Both the position numbers and the translations under genes were made by a program. A DNA stretch of 64,000 bases, from NCBI GenBank assembly GCA_002731315.1, contig PCBG01000008.1, positions 1 through 64,000 on the forward strand, written 5' to 3'. Within the stretch, counting starts at the first letter, position 1. Every line of letters begins with the position of its first letter. The stretch is from Rhodospirillaceae bacterium. GTDB taxonomy: Bacteria > Pseudomonadota > Alphaproteobacteria > Puniceispirillales > Puniceispirillaceae. The notes under the pieces were generated by a model that made no database searches, was not told the DNA's origin, and saw only the letters and a list, made by a program, of their open reading frames with translations. This document shows positions 15,900-24,551 of the stretch, piece by piece.

Positions 15900-16643
15900 A
15901 TGGCACGTCTATCTTTTCAACTTTATTCCGCACGCAAATTTGATCTGTCAACAATTCTGCCACATCTGGCGTCGCTTGGCCTTACTGAAGTAGAGGGCTA
16001 TGGCGGCTTGTATGATGACTTGGTGACGCTGCGCGACATCCTCAATATAAATAGCCTGCGAATGACAAGTGGGCATTTCGATTTTGCAATGCTTCGGGAC
16101 TCACCAGAAACAGTGATCCATATCGCCAGAACACTCGGTATGGATGCAGTGATTATTCCGCATCTGAAGCCGGATCAACGCCCTACGGATTTTGATGGCT
16201 GGCAGGCATTCGGTCAGACACTTGGACAGCTCTGCGCCCCGATAGTTAATGCCGGACTGACATTTGGCTGGCACAATCATGACTTTGAATTCCTCTCCTG
16301 CACCAATGGCCGTTATCCGATCGAAGCCATCATGGAGGCATCACCGGATATCATGCTTGAACTTGATCTTGCATGGGTACATGTTGCCGGTCTCGATCCT
16401 GCCGACTGGCTTCAGACCTATTCGGGACGGCTGGTGGCAGCGCATGTAAAGGACCGCGCACCAGATGGTGACTGCGTGGATGAGGATGGCTGGGCTGATG
16501 TCGGCCATGGCGTCATGAATTGGTCACGGATCGCACCTGCGATTACCGCCTCCGGGGTAGATCTGATGGTGCTTGAGCATGACAACCCGTCGGATGCCAA
16601 GCGGTTTGCATCGCGGTCGATGGCCGCCGTATCTGCATTTTAG
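15900..16643 (+). CDS. sugar phosphate isomerase/epimerase-family TIM barrel
   Basis: The protein has 247 residues and belongs to the xylose isomerase-like (AP endonuclease 2) superfamily. Metal-binding residues typical of the fold are visible in GWHNHDFEF, MLELDLAWVHVAG, HVKDRAPDG and the C-terminal VLEHDNP. Members isomerise or epimerise keto sugars, or act on 3-keto-glycosides. The start is preceded by AAAGAAGG. The oxidoreductase gene follows after 14 bases, so the two products very likely act in sequence. The exact substrate is unknown. Confidence 0.8.
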   Translation: MARLSFQLYSARKFDLSTILPHLASLGLTEVEGYGGLYDDLVTLRDILNINSLRMTSGHFDFAMLRDSPETVIHIARTLGMDAVIIPHLKPDQRPTDFDGWQAFGQTLGQLCAPIVNAGLTFGWHNHDFEFLSCTNGRYPIEAIMEASPDIMLELDLAWVHVAGLDPADWLQTYSGRLVAAHVKDRAPDGDCVDEDGWADVGHGVMNWSRIAPAITASGVDLMVLEHDNPSDAKRFASRSMAAVSAF

Positions 16644-16657
16644 GCGGGGGACATAAA

Positions 16658-17806
16658 ATGGATGATTTGCGTATTGGCATCATTGGCTGCGGCAATATTT
16701 CGTCCGCATATCTTCGGTTGGCACCGCTCTTCAGGGGTTTGCAACTTGCTGCCGTTGCTGATATCGACATGGCCGCAGCGCAGGCCCGTGCAGACGAATT
16801 CAACCTGCGCGCCCAAACTGTTGACGACCTTCTTGCCTCTGATGGCATTGATATCATTGTCAATCTGACCGTTCCCAATGCCCATTTTGAAATATCGCGT
16901 GCCGCGCTACAGGCCGGCAAGCATGTCTACAGCGAAAAACCCTATGTCCTGCAGCTTGAAGAAGCGGATGCGCTGGCAGATATCGCGGCGCAAAACGGGC
17001 TGCGGGTTGGATCGGCCCCCGATACCTTTCTCGGCGGCAGCCATCAAAAGGCGCGTGGCTGCATTGATAATGGCGATATTGGCACCATCAGTGGTGGCAC
17101 CTGCCATGTGATGTCGCACGGCATGGAACATTGGCATCCCAACCCAGATTTCTTCTTCCATCCCGGCGGCGGTCCAATCCTTGATCTTGGCCCCTATTAC
17201 ATCACCAATCTTGTGCAGTTGATCGGACCGGTGCGCGCTGTGACTGCCATGAGCGGGGCAGCCTTTGACAGACGTACCATTAGCAACGGGCCGCGTTATG
17301 GCGAGGCCATCCCAGTATTGACCCCGACCACCATTCACGCGGTTCTGGAATTTGCCAATGGCGCGCTGGTAACCCTTGGCGCCAGCTGGGATGTCTGGGC
17401 GCATCGCCACCGCGAGACTGAACTATATGGCGCCACCGGATCAATTTATGTACCGGACCCGAATTTCTTTGGCGGCGATGTCGAGATCGTCGACAGTGCC
17501 GGCACCATTATCAGGAAAGACAGTGAAGCCCATCCCTTCGGCGCAAACAACATCACTGACGGGGGCGGTAATCCCCGCGCGAATTACCGCTGTGCCGGGC
17601 TTGCCGATATGGCTCTTGCCATCCAGCAGGACCGTCCGCATCGTTGCAATGCCGAGCTGGCACGTCATGTGATCGAAGTGATGACAGGCATTCTTGCGTC
17701 AGGTGAAACCCGCAACTGGCAGCAGATGCGCACCAGTTGCAGCCGCCCTGCCCCGCTATCAGCTGATGCGGCGGCGGCCATGCTTGTTGCGAAACCGGCG
17801 TCCTAA
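16658..17806 (+). CDS. Gfo/Idh/MocA-family NAD(P)-dependent oxidoreductase
   Basis: The protein has 382 residues. An N-terminal Rossmann fold (IGIIGCGNIS, residues 6-15) is followed by the EKP motif (YSEKPYVL, near 93) and the catalytic-region motif GGGPILDLGPYY. In that motif Tyr stands where many members have His. The C-terminal half is the alpha/beta substrate domain. GGGGGA before ATG supports the start. Family members oxidise or reduce sugars, inositols and glycosides at one hydroxyl. It is paired with the upstream isomerase. Confidence 0.85.
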   Translation: MDDLRIGIIGCGNISSAYLRLAPLFRGLQLAAVADIDMAAAQARADEFNLRAQTVDDLLASDGIDIIVNLTVPNAHFEISRAALQAGKHVYSEKPYVLQLEEADALADIAAQNGLRVGSAPDTFLGGSHQKARGCIDNGDIGTISGGTCHVMSHGMEHWHPNPDFFFHPGGGPILDLGPYYITNLVQLIGPVRAVTAMSGAAFDRRTISNGPRYGEAIPVLTPTTIHAVLEFANGALVTLGASWDVWAHRHRETELYGATGSIYVPDPNFFGGDVEIVDSAGTIIRKDSEAHPFGANNITDGGGNPRANYRCAGLADMALAIQQDRPHRCNAELARHVIEVMTGILASGETRNWQQMRTSCSRPAPLSADAAAAMLVAKPAS

Positions 17807-17836
17807 TAAACGCGCTGCCGCCAACGCCCCTGCCCG

Positions 17837-18955
17837 TCAGCGCGAAACCCAGACAGTGCCGGAACGGGCGCTTTCCTGGCAGGCGCTAATGAACCACATA
17901 CCGTCCATCCCGTCCGAAATGGACGGCAACGGCATGTCGATTGTGTCACCACAAAGCTGGCGGGCAATGTCCTGATAGAGATTGGCAAAACCTTCAAGAT
18001 AGCCTTCTGGATGGCCTGGAGGTATGCGTGTCCAGCGGTCAGCACCGTCTCCAAGACCAGCACCACCACGGGTCAGTATCTGGCGCGCCGCACCTCGTTT
18101 CGCAAAAATCATCTCATTCGGATGTTCCTGTGACCAGTCGAGGCTACCTTCGTCACCATAGAGGCGCAGGCGCAGATTATTCTCGTTTCCAACAGCCACC
18201 TGACTTGCCCAGATGGAGCCGCGCGCACCCGAGGTAAGCCGCAGCATGATCTGTGCATTGTCATCCACCTGTCGTCCACCAACGAAACTGTTCAAATCGG
18301 CCGCCAATGCGGTGACGGTGTCACCAGTCACAAATTGCAGGAGATTAAAAGCGTGCGTGCCAATATCCCCTATCGCGCCAGCACCGGACCGGGCCGGATC
18401 GGTACGCCAGGATGCCTGTTTCTGACCCGTTGCCTCCAACCGCTCGGCAAGCCAGTCCTGCGCATATTCCAGCTGCGCGACACGCAAGCTGCCAAGCGCA
18501 CCATTGGCAACCATTTCGCGTGCCTGTCGTATCAGCGAATAGCCCGTGTAATTATGAGTCAGGAAAAAATGTGCTGCGCTGGCGGTAACGGCTGCCTGAA
18601 GGGCCTCAGCCTGCGCCATCGTCGCCGCAAGGGGCTTGTCGCAGATGACATGAATACCAGCCTCCAGAAAGGCGATGGCGGGTGCGGCATGCATATGGTT
18701 CGGTGTGACAATGGCAACGGCCTCGATGCCATCCGCACGCGCCGCCTCTTTGGTCGCCATGTCCGAGAATGCCGCATAGCTGCGATCAGGATCAATGCCG
18801 ATTTCGGCCGCTGACTCTGCTGCGCAGATCGCATCCGAAGACAGCGACCCGGCCACCAGTTCAAAACGGTCGTCAATACGCGCAGCAATGCGATGCACAG
18901 CACCGATAAAGCTGCCCTTACCGCCGCCCACCATGCCAAGCTGGATGCGCCTCAT
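17837..18955 (-). CDS. Gfo/Idh/MocA-family NAD(P)-dependent oxidoreductase
   Basis: The protein has 372 residues. The N-terminus LGMVGGGKGSFIGAVHRIA is an atypical but recognisable dinucleotide loop. CDKPLA (near 95) is the EKP-type motif, and GAGAIGDIGTHAFNLLQF supplies the Asp and His of the active site. It is convergent with the previous oxidoreductase (30 bases between stops) and overlaps the start of its own stop-side partner (ATGA-type junction with the isomerase at 18952). A sugar or cyclitol substrate is likely. Confidence 0.85.
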   Translation of the reverse strand: MRRIQLGMVGGGKGSFIGAVHRIAARIDDRFELVAGSLSSDAICAAESAAEIGIDPDRSYAAFSDMATKEAARADGIEAVAIVTPNHMHAAPAIAFLEAGIHVICDKPLAATMAQAEALQAAVTASAAHFFLTHNYTGYSLIRQAREMVANGALGSLRVAQLEYAQDWLAERLEATGQKQASWRTDPARSGAGAIGDIGTHAFNLLQFVTGDTVTALAADLNSFVGGRQVDDNAQIMLRLTSGARGSIWASQVAVGNENNLRLRLYGDEGSLDWSQEHPNEMIFAKRGAARQILTRGGAGLGDGADRWTRIPPGHPEGYLEGFANLYQDIARQLCGDTIDMPLPSISDGMDGMWFISACQESARSGTVWVSR

Positions 18956-20007
18956 AGGCCCAGCATCCGTTTTATTTGGTCATTATCACGCGTAACGCCG
19001 GCAAAATCGTCAAACGCCTTATCGGTCTGGTCAATCATGTGGTCTGCGATGAAAATAGCGCCTTCGGCAGCGCCCTGTTCGGGTGACTTTATACAGCACT
19101 CCCATTCAAGCACTGCCCAGCTGTCATAGCCATATTGGATGAGCTTCGAAAAAATACCTCTGAAATCAACCTGTCCGTCGCCAAGACTGCGGAATCGGCC
19201 AGCCCGCTGCATCCATGGCTGATAGCCCGAATAGACACCCTGCCGCCCATCCGGATTGAACTCTGCATCCTTTACATGAAAGGCATTGATGCGGTCATGG
19301 TAGAGGTCAATGAAGGCAAGATAATCCATCTGCTGCAGCAGGAAATGCGACGGGTCATAATTGATCATCACAGTTTCATGGCCGCCGCAGGCATCCACAA
19401 ACATCTCGAAAGTGGCGCCGTCAAACACATCTTCGCCAGGGTGAATCTCAAAACCGATATCAACGCCATTATCATGGTAATGGTTCAGGATTGGTACCCA
19501 GCGGCGCGCCAACTCTGCAAAGGCCTCTTCAATCAGCCCAGCAGGACGTTGCGGCCACGGATAGAGGAAAGGAAAGGCAAGCGAGCCGGTAAAGCTGACA
19601 GTATGTGCCAGCCCCAGACGGCGCGCAGCAACAGCTGCCTTTTTCACCTGATCAATGGCCCATTCAGTGCGGGCTGCCGGCTTGCCATGCACAGCTTCGG
19701 GGGCAAAAGCGTCAAACGCCTCGTTATAGGCGGGGTTGACCGCTACAAGCTGGCCCTGAAGATGCGTTGAAAGCTCGGTGATCTCGACGCCTGCCTCGGC
19801 GCAGACCCCGCCGATCTCCTGACAGTAATCATCACTATCCGCAGCAAGATCCAGATTGAAAAGACGCTGATCAAATGTCGGGATCTGCACGCCCTTATAG
19901 CCAAGTCCAGCCGCCCATCGCGTAATGTCGGGCAAGGTCTTGAACGGTGCCTCATCGCCGGCAAATTGTGCCAGAAACAGGCCTGGCCCCTTGATCGGTG
20001 ATGGCAT
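18952..20007 (-). CDS. sugar phosphate isomerase/epimerase-family TIM barrel (long form)
   Basis: The protein has 351 residues and the xylose isomerase-like barrel. FEIHPGEDVFDG, NYDPSHF, FHVKDAEF and VLEWECC hold the presumed metal ligands. It is longer than the isomerase at 15900, and the two are not close copies. ATG 20007 is preceded by AGGGGAGATAAG, so the longer possible start at 20052 is rejected. It is the first gene of a two-gene leftward operon with the oxidoreductase, overlapping by four bases. Confidence 0.83.
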   Translation of the reverse strand: MPSPIKGPGLFLAQFAGDEAPFKTLPDITRWAAGLGYKGVQIPTFDQRLFNLDLAADSDDYCQEIGGVCAEAGVEITELSTHLQGQLVAVNPAYNEAFDAFAPEAVHGKPAARTEWAIDQVKKAAVAARRLGLAHTVSFTGSLAFPFLYPWPQRPAGLIEEAFAELARRWVPILNHYHDNGVDIGFEIHPGEDVFDGATFEMFVDACGGHETVMINYDPSHFLLQQMDYLAFIDLYHDRINAFHVKDAEFNPDGRQGVYSGYQPWMQRAGRFRSLGDGQVDFRGIFSKLIQYGYDSWAVLEWECCIKSPEQGAAEGAIFIADHMIDQTDKAFDDFAGVTRDNDQIKRMLGL

Positions 20008-20217
20008 CTTATCTCCCCTACAAACACTTTCACATACTGCCAACAACATCATGGACAGGCAAACAGACTACGCGGCAGGCCAACGAACGCAATAATTAGA
20101 TGGTAGGAACAGGGTGGCGAGACATTTTTCCACATGCAGGATCGCTTGCACCAGCCTATGGTGGACAGGGCGAGTTGCCGTCAACTGGTGACCAGCTGCG
20201 ATGGAAAGCGAGACGTG

Positions 20218-21375
20218 ATGTTTGATACCAGCCAATATGATGATATCCGCGATGGTGTGCGCGCCGTCTGCGCGCAATTTCCTGATGAATACCACCGCAA
20301 GATCGATCATGAACGCGGCTATCCCGAGGAATTTGTCGCCGCGCTGACACGTGAGGGATGGATGGCGGCATTGATCCCCGAGGCCTATGGCGGATCCGGC
20401 CTGTCGCTGACCGCTGCCAGCGTCATCATGGAGGAAATCAATCGTGCAGGTGGCAATTCGGGCGCGTGCCATGGTCAGATGTACAATATGAACACGCTGA
20501 TCCGACATGGCTCGGAAAAGCAGCGACAGACCTATCTGCCTAGAATCGCAAGCGGCGAGTTGCGCCTGCAATCGATGGGGGTGACAGAACCCACAACCGG
20601 CACCGACACCACCAAGATCAAGACCACAGCCGTGAGGAAAGGTGATCGATATGTCATCAATGGTCAGAAAGTCTGGATCAGCCGGGTGAAATATTCCGAT
20701 CTAATGATTCTGCTGGCGCGCACCACACCACTTGAGGATGTGAAGAAAAAGTCTGAAGGGCTGTCGATTTTTCTCGTTGATATCCATGAGGCCGTCACAG
20801 CAGGAATGAGCGTCCGCCCGATCGACAATATGGTCAACCATCAGACAAACGAGTTGTTTTTCGACAATCTGGAAATCCCTGCCGAGAACCTCATCGGCGA
20901 AGAAGGTATGGGATTCAAATATATCATGACCGGCCTGAACGCCGAACGAGCGTTGATTGCCGCCGAATGTATTGGTGATGGCTATTGGTTTATTAACCGC
21001 GTGTCCGCCTATGCATCGACGCGGGAAGTGTTTGGACGGCCCATAGGCCAGAACCAGGGTGTACAGTTCCCCATTGCCGAGGCCTTTATCGAGGTGGAAG
21101 CCGCGGATTTGATGCGTTACAAGGCCTGCGCCCTGTTTGATTTGAACAAACCCTGTGGCGCCGAGGCGAATATGGCGAAATATCTTGCCGCAAAAGCTTC
21201 ATGGGAAGCCGGCAATGCCTGTATCCAGTTCCATGGCGGGTTTGGCTTCGCCTGCGAATATGACATTGAGCGCAAATTCCGTGAAACCCGCCTCTATCAG
21301 GTCGCGCCCATTTCCACCAATTTGATTCTCAGCTACATTGCCGAGCATGTTCTTGGCATGCCGCGGTCTTTCTAG
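20218..21375 (+). CDS. acyl-CoA dehydrogenase
   Basis: The protein has 385 residues and is FAD-dependent. Signatures include MGVTEPTTGTDTTKIKTTA for the flavin and substrate loop, and FHGGFGFACEYDIERKFRE in the C-terminal helical domain. The usual catalytic Glu near the C-terminus (IYEGTS in MCAD) is replaced by LYQVAPIST, so the base must lie elsewhere, for instance in NAERALIAAE. Electrons would pass to ETF. Start ATG 20218 (Met-Phe-Asp-Thr-Ser) matches the family; an upstream extension to 20134 lacks conserved sequence. The hydratase gene follows after 20 bases. Confidence 0.85.
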   Translation: MFDTSQYDDIRDGVRAVCAQFPDEYHRKIDHERGYPEEFVAALTREGWMAALIPEAYGGSGLSLTAASVIMEEINRAGGNSGACHGQMYNMNTLIRHGSEKQRQTYLPRIASGELRLQSMGVTEPTTGTDTTKIKTTAVRKGDRYVINGQKVWISRVKYSDLMILLARTTPLEDVKKKSEGLSIFLVDIHEAVTAGMSVRPIDNMVNHQTNELFFDNLEIPAENLIGEEGMGFKYIMTGLNAERALIAAECIGDGYWFINRVSAYASTREVFGRPIGQNQGVQFPIAEAFIEVEAADLMRYKACALFDLNKPCGAEANMAKYLAAKASWEAGNACIQFHGGFGFACEYDIERKFRETRLYQVAPISTNLILSYIAEHVLGMPRSF

Positions 21376-21395
21376 CGCTTCAAACGGAGGGCACC

Positions 21396-22241
21396 GTGAC
21401 ACTCGACATCTCGACTCTTTCCAGCTGGATTGGCAAGACCGAAACCATGCAGGAACAGCTGTCACCGGAACTCGTTGGCCGTTTTAACGCCACGCTTGGG
21501 TCAAACTTTTCCGTTGAAGTGGGTGAATTGGCACCGCTGCTGATCCATTTGTGTCTTGCACAACCTGCACTGCCAGCCGACCAGCTTGGCGAAGACGGAC
21601 ATCCAAGGCGGGGCGGCTTTATGCCTCCCGTTCCTTTGCCGCGCCGGATGTGGGCTGGCGGTGAGATGACATTTTTTGGACCATTACCAATCGGCGCGCA
21701 GGTGAAACGCCACTCAACCATTCGTCATATAGTTGAAAAACAGGGCAATAGTGGCAGGCTCTGTTTTGTTACCGTACAGCATGAAATCAGTGCGGATGGC
21801 ACACCAGCCGTGCGCGAACAACAGCATATTGTATACCGCGGCCCCCCAGTTACTGGTGGCGTGATACCCGATGCGGCAGCGCCCGCTGAACAGGGGATGT
21901 ATGTCCGCCAGATTGCGCCTTCACCCATCATGCTGTTTCGCTATTCAGCCCTGACGTTCAACGGGCATCGTATCCATTATGATGCGCCATATGCTCGGGA
22001 CATCGAGGGTTACGACGGGTTGGTGGTTCACGGCCCGATGCAGGCCACGATCATGGCACAGATGGCCGCTGACCTGCATGGCAGACCACCGACAGGTTTT
22101 CGATATCGCGGCAGATCGCCACTTTTTTGCGATCAGCCCTTCACTGTCAATGCCACGCCTTCAGATACAAGCATGTTGCTTTGGACAGCACGCCCGAATG
22201 GCCCTGTGGCCATGCAGGCCGAGGCCTTCTGGGACAACTGA
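21396..22241 (+). CDS. MaoC/HTD2-type acyl-CoA hydratase
   Basis: The protein has 281 residues with two hot-dog folds in tandem. It belongs to the group that includes mesaconyl-C4-CoA hydratase and mitochondrial HTD2. The C-terminal hot-dog has the recognisable segment HYDAPYARDIEGYDGLVVHGPMQ with the hydratase Asp/His pair. GTG start at 21396 has GGAGG six bases upstream. It lies between a dehydrogenase and a CoA-transferase and would hydrate the enoyl-CoA made by the former. The substrate may be a branched or dicarboxylic acyl-CoA, which is inferred from family only. Confidence 0.78.
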   Translation: MTLDISTLSSWIGKTETMQEQLSPELVGRFNATLGSNFSVEVGELAPLLIHLCLAQPALPADQLGEDGHPRRGGFMPPVPLPRRMWAGGEMTFFGPLPIGAQVKRHSTIRHIVEKQGNSGRLCFVTVQHEISADGTPAVREQQHIVYRGPPVTGGVIPDAAAPAEQGMYVRQIAPSPIMLFRYSALTFNGHRIHYDAPYARDIEGYDGLVVHGPMQATIMAQMAADLHGRPPTGFRYRGRSPLFCDQPFTVNATPSDTSMLLWTARPNGPVAMQAEAFWDN

Positions 22242-22280
22242 CGACAAAGCCGCCACCAGAACAGCAGTCAGGATCATGAC

Positions 22281-23423
22281 ATGAAAGACCTTGAAGGTAT
22301 CACCGTTATCGCGCTGGAACAGGCGGTTGCTGCGCCCTATGCCTCTTGCCGTCTGGCAGATGCCGGTGCGCGGGTTATAAAAATTGAGCGTGCAGAAGGT
22401 GACTTCGCCCGAAAATACGACTCGCTGGTCAAGGGCGACAGCGCCTATTTCGTGTGGCTTAATCGTGGCAAGCAGTCGGTGAGGCTTGATGTAAAATCCT
22501 CGCAGGACCAAGCCCTTTTGGCCAACATGATTGCTTCTGCAGATGTGTTTATCCAGAACCTCGCCCCCGGCGCGGCCGAGCGGCTGGATTTTGGCGCCGA
22601 GGAGATGACGGCGCAATATCCGGCGCTCATCTATTGTTCGATTACCGGCTATGGCCGCGACGGGCCCTTTCGCGAACAGAAGGCCTATGACCTGCTGGTG
22701 CAGGCTGAAAGCGGTTTATGTGCGGTGAATGGCACCGAGGATGGCGCCGCGCGCGTTGGCGTTTCGGTTTGCGACATAGCCGCAGGCATGCAGGCCTTTC
22801 AGGCAATTTTGCAGGGGCTGTTCGCCCGCAACCGGACCGGCAGGGGGCGAATCATTGATGTGTCGCTCTATCACGCCATGGCTGACTGGATGAATGTGCC
22901 ATATCTGCAGACCCGTTATGGCGGTAAACCACCAACGCGGGTTGGATTGCGGCACCCGTCGATTGCGCCCTATGGGGCCTATGAATGTGCCGATGGCAAA
23001 TCGGTCCTTATCTCGATCCAGAACGAACGTGAATGGGTGCGGCTGTGCGCCGAGGTGATCAGCGATGCGGACTTGGCGACCGATCCGCGTTTTGACAGCA
23101 ATAATCGGCGCATTGCCAATCGTGATACGCTTGAAGCCATCGTATCAAAGGCCTTTTTGGAACATCCCCGTGAGACGAATATCGAACATTTGAATGCGGC
23201 CGGAATCGCCTATGGCCGCCTGACCGATCTTGCGGATCTGGCAGACCATCCGCAAAATCGATTTGTAACCGTGCAAAGTGATGGTGGCGAGATTGACATC
23301 ATGGCCCCGGGTGCCGTGGTCCGCGGAACCGAAGAGATATTGGGGCCGGTGCCATCCCTTGGCGAACATGATGCGCTGATCCGCGCTGAGTTCTCGAAAG
23401 ATTCAGAATCATGCAAGCCCTAA
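22281..23423 (+). CDS. CaiB/BaiF-type (class III) CoA-transferase
   Basis: The protein has 380 residues. The family's catalytic Asp is at about residue 165 in GVSVCDIAAGM, and the N-terminal ALEQAVAAPYASCRLADAGARVIKIE pattern is typical of the interlocked-ring CoA-transferases. It would activate a free acid by moving CoA from a donor such as succinyl-CoA. It is the third gene of the dehydrogenase-hydratase-transferase set, 39 bases after the hydratase stop. The specific acid is unknown; mesaconate- or itaconate-like acids are possible. Confidence 0.87.
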   Translation: MKDLEGITVIALEQAVAAPYASCRLADAGARVIKIERAEGDFARKYDSLVKGDSAYFVWLNRGKQSVRLDVKSSQDQALLANMIASADVFIQNLAPGAAERLDFGAEEMTAQYPALIYCSITGYGRDGPFREQKAYDLLVQAESGLCAVNGTEDGAARVGVSVCDIAAGMQAFQAILQGLFARNRTGRGRIIDVSLYHAMADWMNVPYLQTRYGGKPPTRVGLRHPSIAPYGAYECADGKSVLISIQNEREWVRLCAEVISDADLATDPRFDSNNRRIANRDTLEAIVSKAFLEHPRETNIEHLNAAGIAYGRLTDLADLADHPQNRFVTVQSDGGEIDIMAPGAVVRGTEEILGPVPSLGEHDALIRAEFSKDSESCKP

Positions 23424-23541
23424 ATGGATTAGCCTGCCATCAAGAACAGCGAATTAAATATTCACAAAACAGTATATTCTGTGACAAAAAATCTTATTCT
23501 GTACGACTGCATCTCACGGTACTGACCATTTTTTCTGGTGA

Positions 23542-23679
23542 CGTCCGTTTTCACGAAACCTGTCCGCCATGACCAATACGCTGTCCGGCTCGACGACGCG
23601 CAATTATTCCACAAGCTCGCAATATGACTATAAACGCAGTGACGTATCGCTGACTGTCAATTACCGCCTGACGGACTGA
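23542..23679 (+). pseudogene. C-terminal remnant of an outer-membrane beta-barrel protein
   Basis: An open stretch of 46 codons ends at TGA 23677-23679. It reads like the last two strands of an outer-membrane barrel: alternating polar and hydrophobic residues, Tyr-rich, ending in SDVSLTVNYRLTD, close to the usual terminal-strand signal. It has no signal peptide, and a stop lies directly in front. The DNA upstream (23424-23541) holds no matching N-terminal part. Most likely it is the leftover of a deleted gene. Confidence 0.4.
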
Positions 23680-24411
23680 TCAGCCTGCGGCCAGGATACT
23701 GGCCCCCTTCAGCACCAAACGTATAGACACCAGCGTAATCAACCATTTGAACAGGATTCGAAAACGCGTCTCGGGGATCAAGGTGGCGATATGTCCGCCT
23801 GCAACTGTGCCCACAAAACTTGCAACAAATGCCACGCTGATATGCGGCAGATAATCAAGATAGTTGAACCCAAAGCTGACATAGCTGGCGCTTTTGACGA
23901 TATCTAACCCGAGCAGGCATACCGCTAATGTGCCAGTAATCTGCATGCGCGTCATTTCCGTGCGCAATACCGCAGGCTGCAGGAACAACCCCACGCCGAA
24001 AATGGTGCCGAAAAATCCGTGCAGACCACCAACCAGCAGAAAGCGCCGCGGATTACCAAAGGAAATGCCCTTTGGCACAAGCCAGATCAGGGCCAGCAAG
24101 ATCAGCCCCAGTGCGATCGCCATAATCCCGTCGTCCAACGCCACAAACACCCCTGCACCGATCAGCGACCCGGGCACCGCCATCGGCAGAAACATCTTTG
24201 TAATCTGCCAGTTGATATCGCGCCGGCACATATAAATACGTCCTATTAGCGATGGCAGGGCAAGTACTGTCTGCATGGGAATCGCCACATTAACAGGCAA
24301 CACCGCAGTCGTTGCCGCCAGCATGATGTAAATGCCGCCTGTTGCCAGCGCGGCATTTACGATCGACGCCAGGAAACAGCCCAACGCTATGACAAAAAGT
24401 TCCTCAGTCAC
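23680..24411 (-). CDS. TauE/SafE-family permease
   Basis: This inner-membrane protein has 243 residues and seven to eight hydrophobic segments in two related halves, as in TauE/SafE/YfcA permeases that export sulfite, sulfoacetate or other organic anions. The loop AVPGSLIGAGVFVALDDG and the second-half counterpart SFVGTVAGGHIATLIP mark the internal repeat. It is divergent from the EamA gene at 24552. The substrate is unknown. Confidence 0.8.
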   Translation of the reverse strand: MTEELFVIALGCFLASIVNAALATGGIYIMLAATTAVLPVNVAIPMQTVLALPSLIGRIYMCRRDINWQITKMFLPMAVPGSLIGAGVFVALDDGIMAIALGLILLALIWLVPKGISFGNPRRFLLVGGLHGFFGTIFGVGLFLQPAVLRTEMTRMQITGTLAVCLLGLDIVKSASYVSFGFNYLDYLPHISVAFVASFVGTVAGGHIATLIPETRFRILFKWLITLVSIRLVLKGASILAAG

Positions 24412-24551
24412 CCTGTCAGCCTAGCGTGCCGTGACAGCATCGCCTAGTACCTGTCACCCCCTATCTTCACCTCTGCACTTTTGGTCATAGATACATAATG
24501 ACTGACATGACAAAGATTGACCTTTTCAATGATTAGAGCGCAGTCTTCCGA

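Noticed and set aside
19135..19770. 211-codon open frame on the plus strand
   Set aside because: Antisense to the isomerase gene at 18952-20007, which has a strong ribosome site and conserved motifs.
23476..23489. ACAGTATATTCTGT as an SOS or other operator
   Set aside because: Only four bases on each side are symmetric and it does not match the alphaproteobacterial LexA site GTTC-N7-GTTC.
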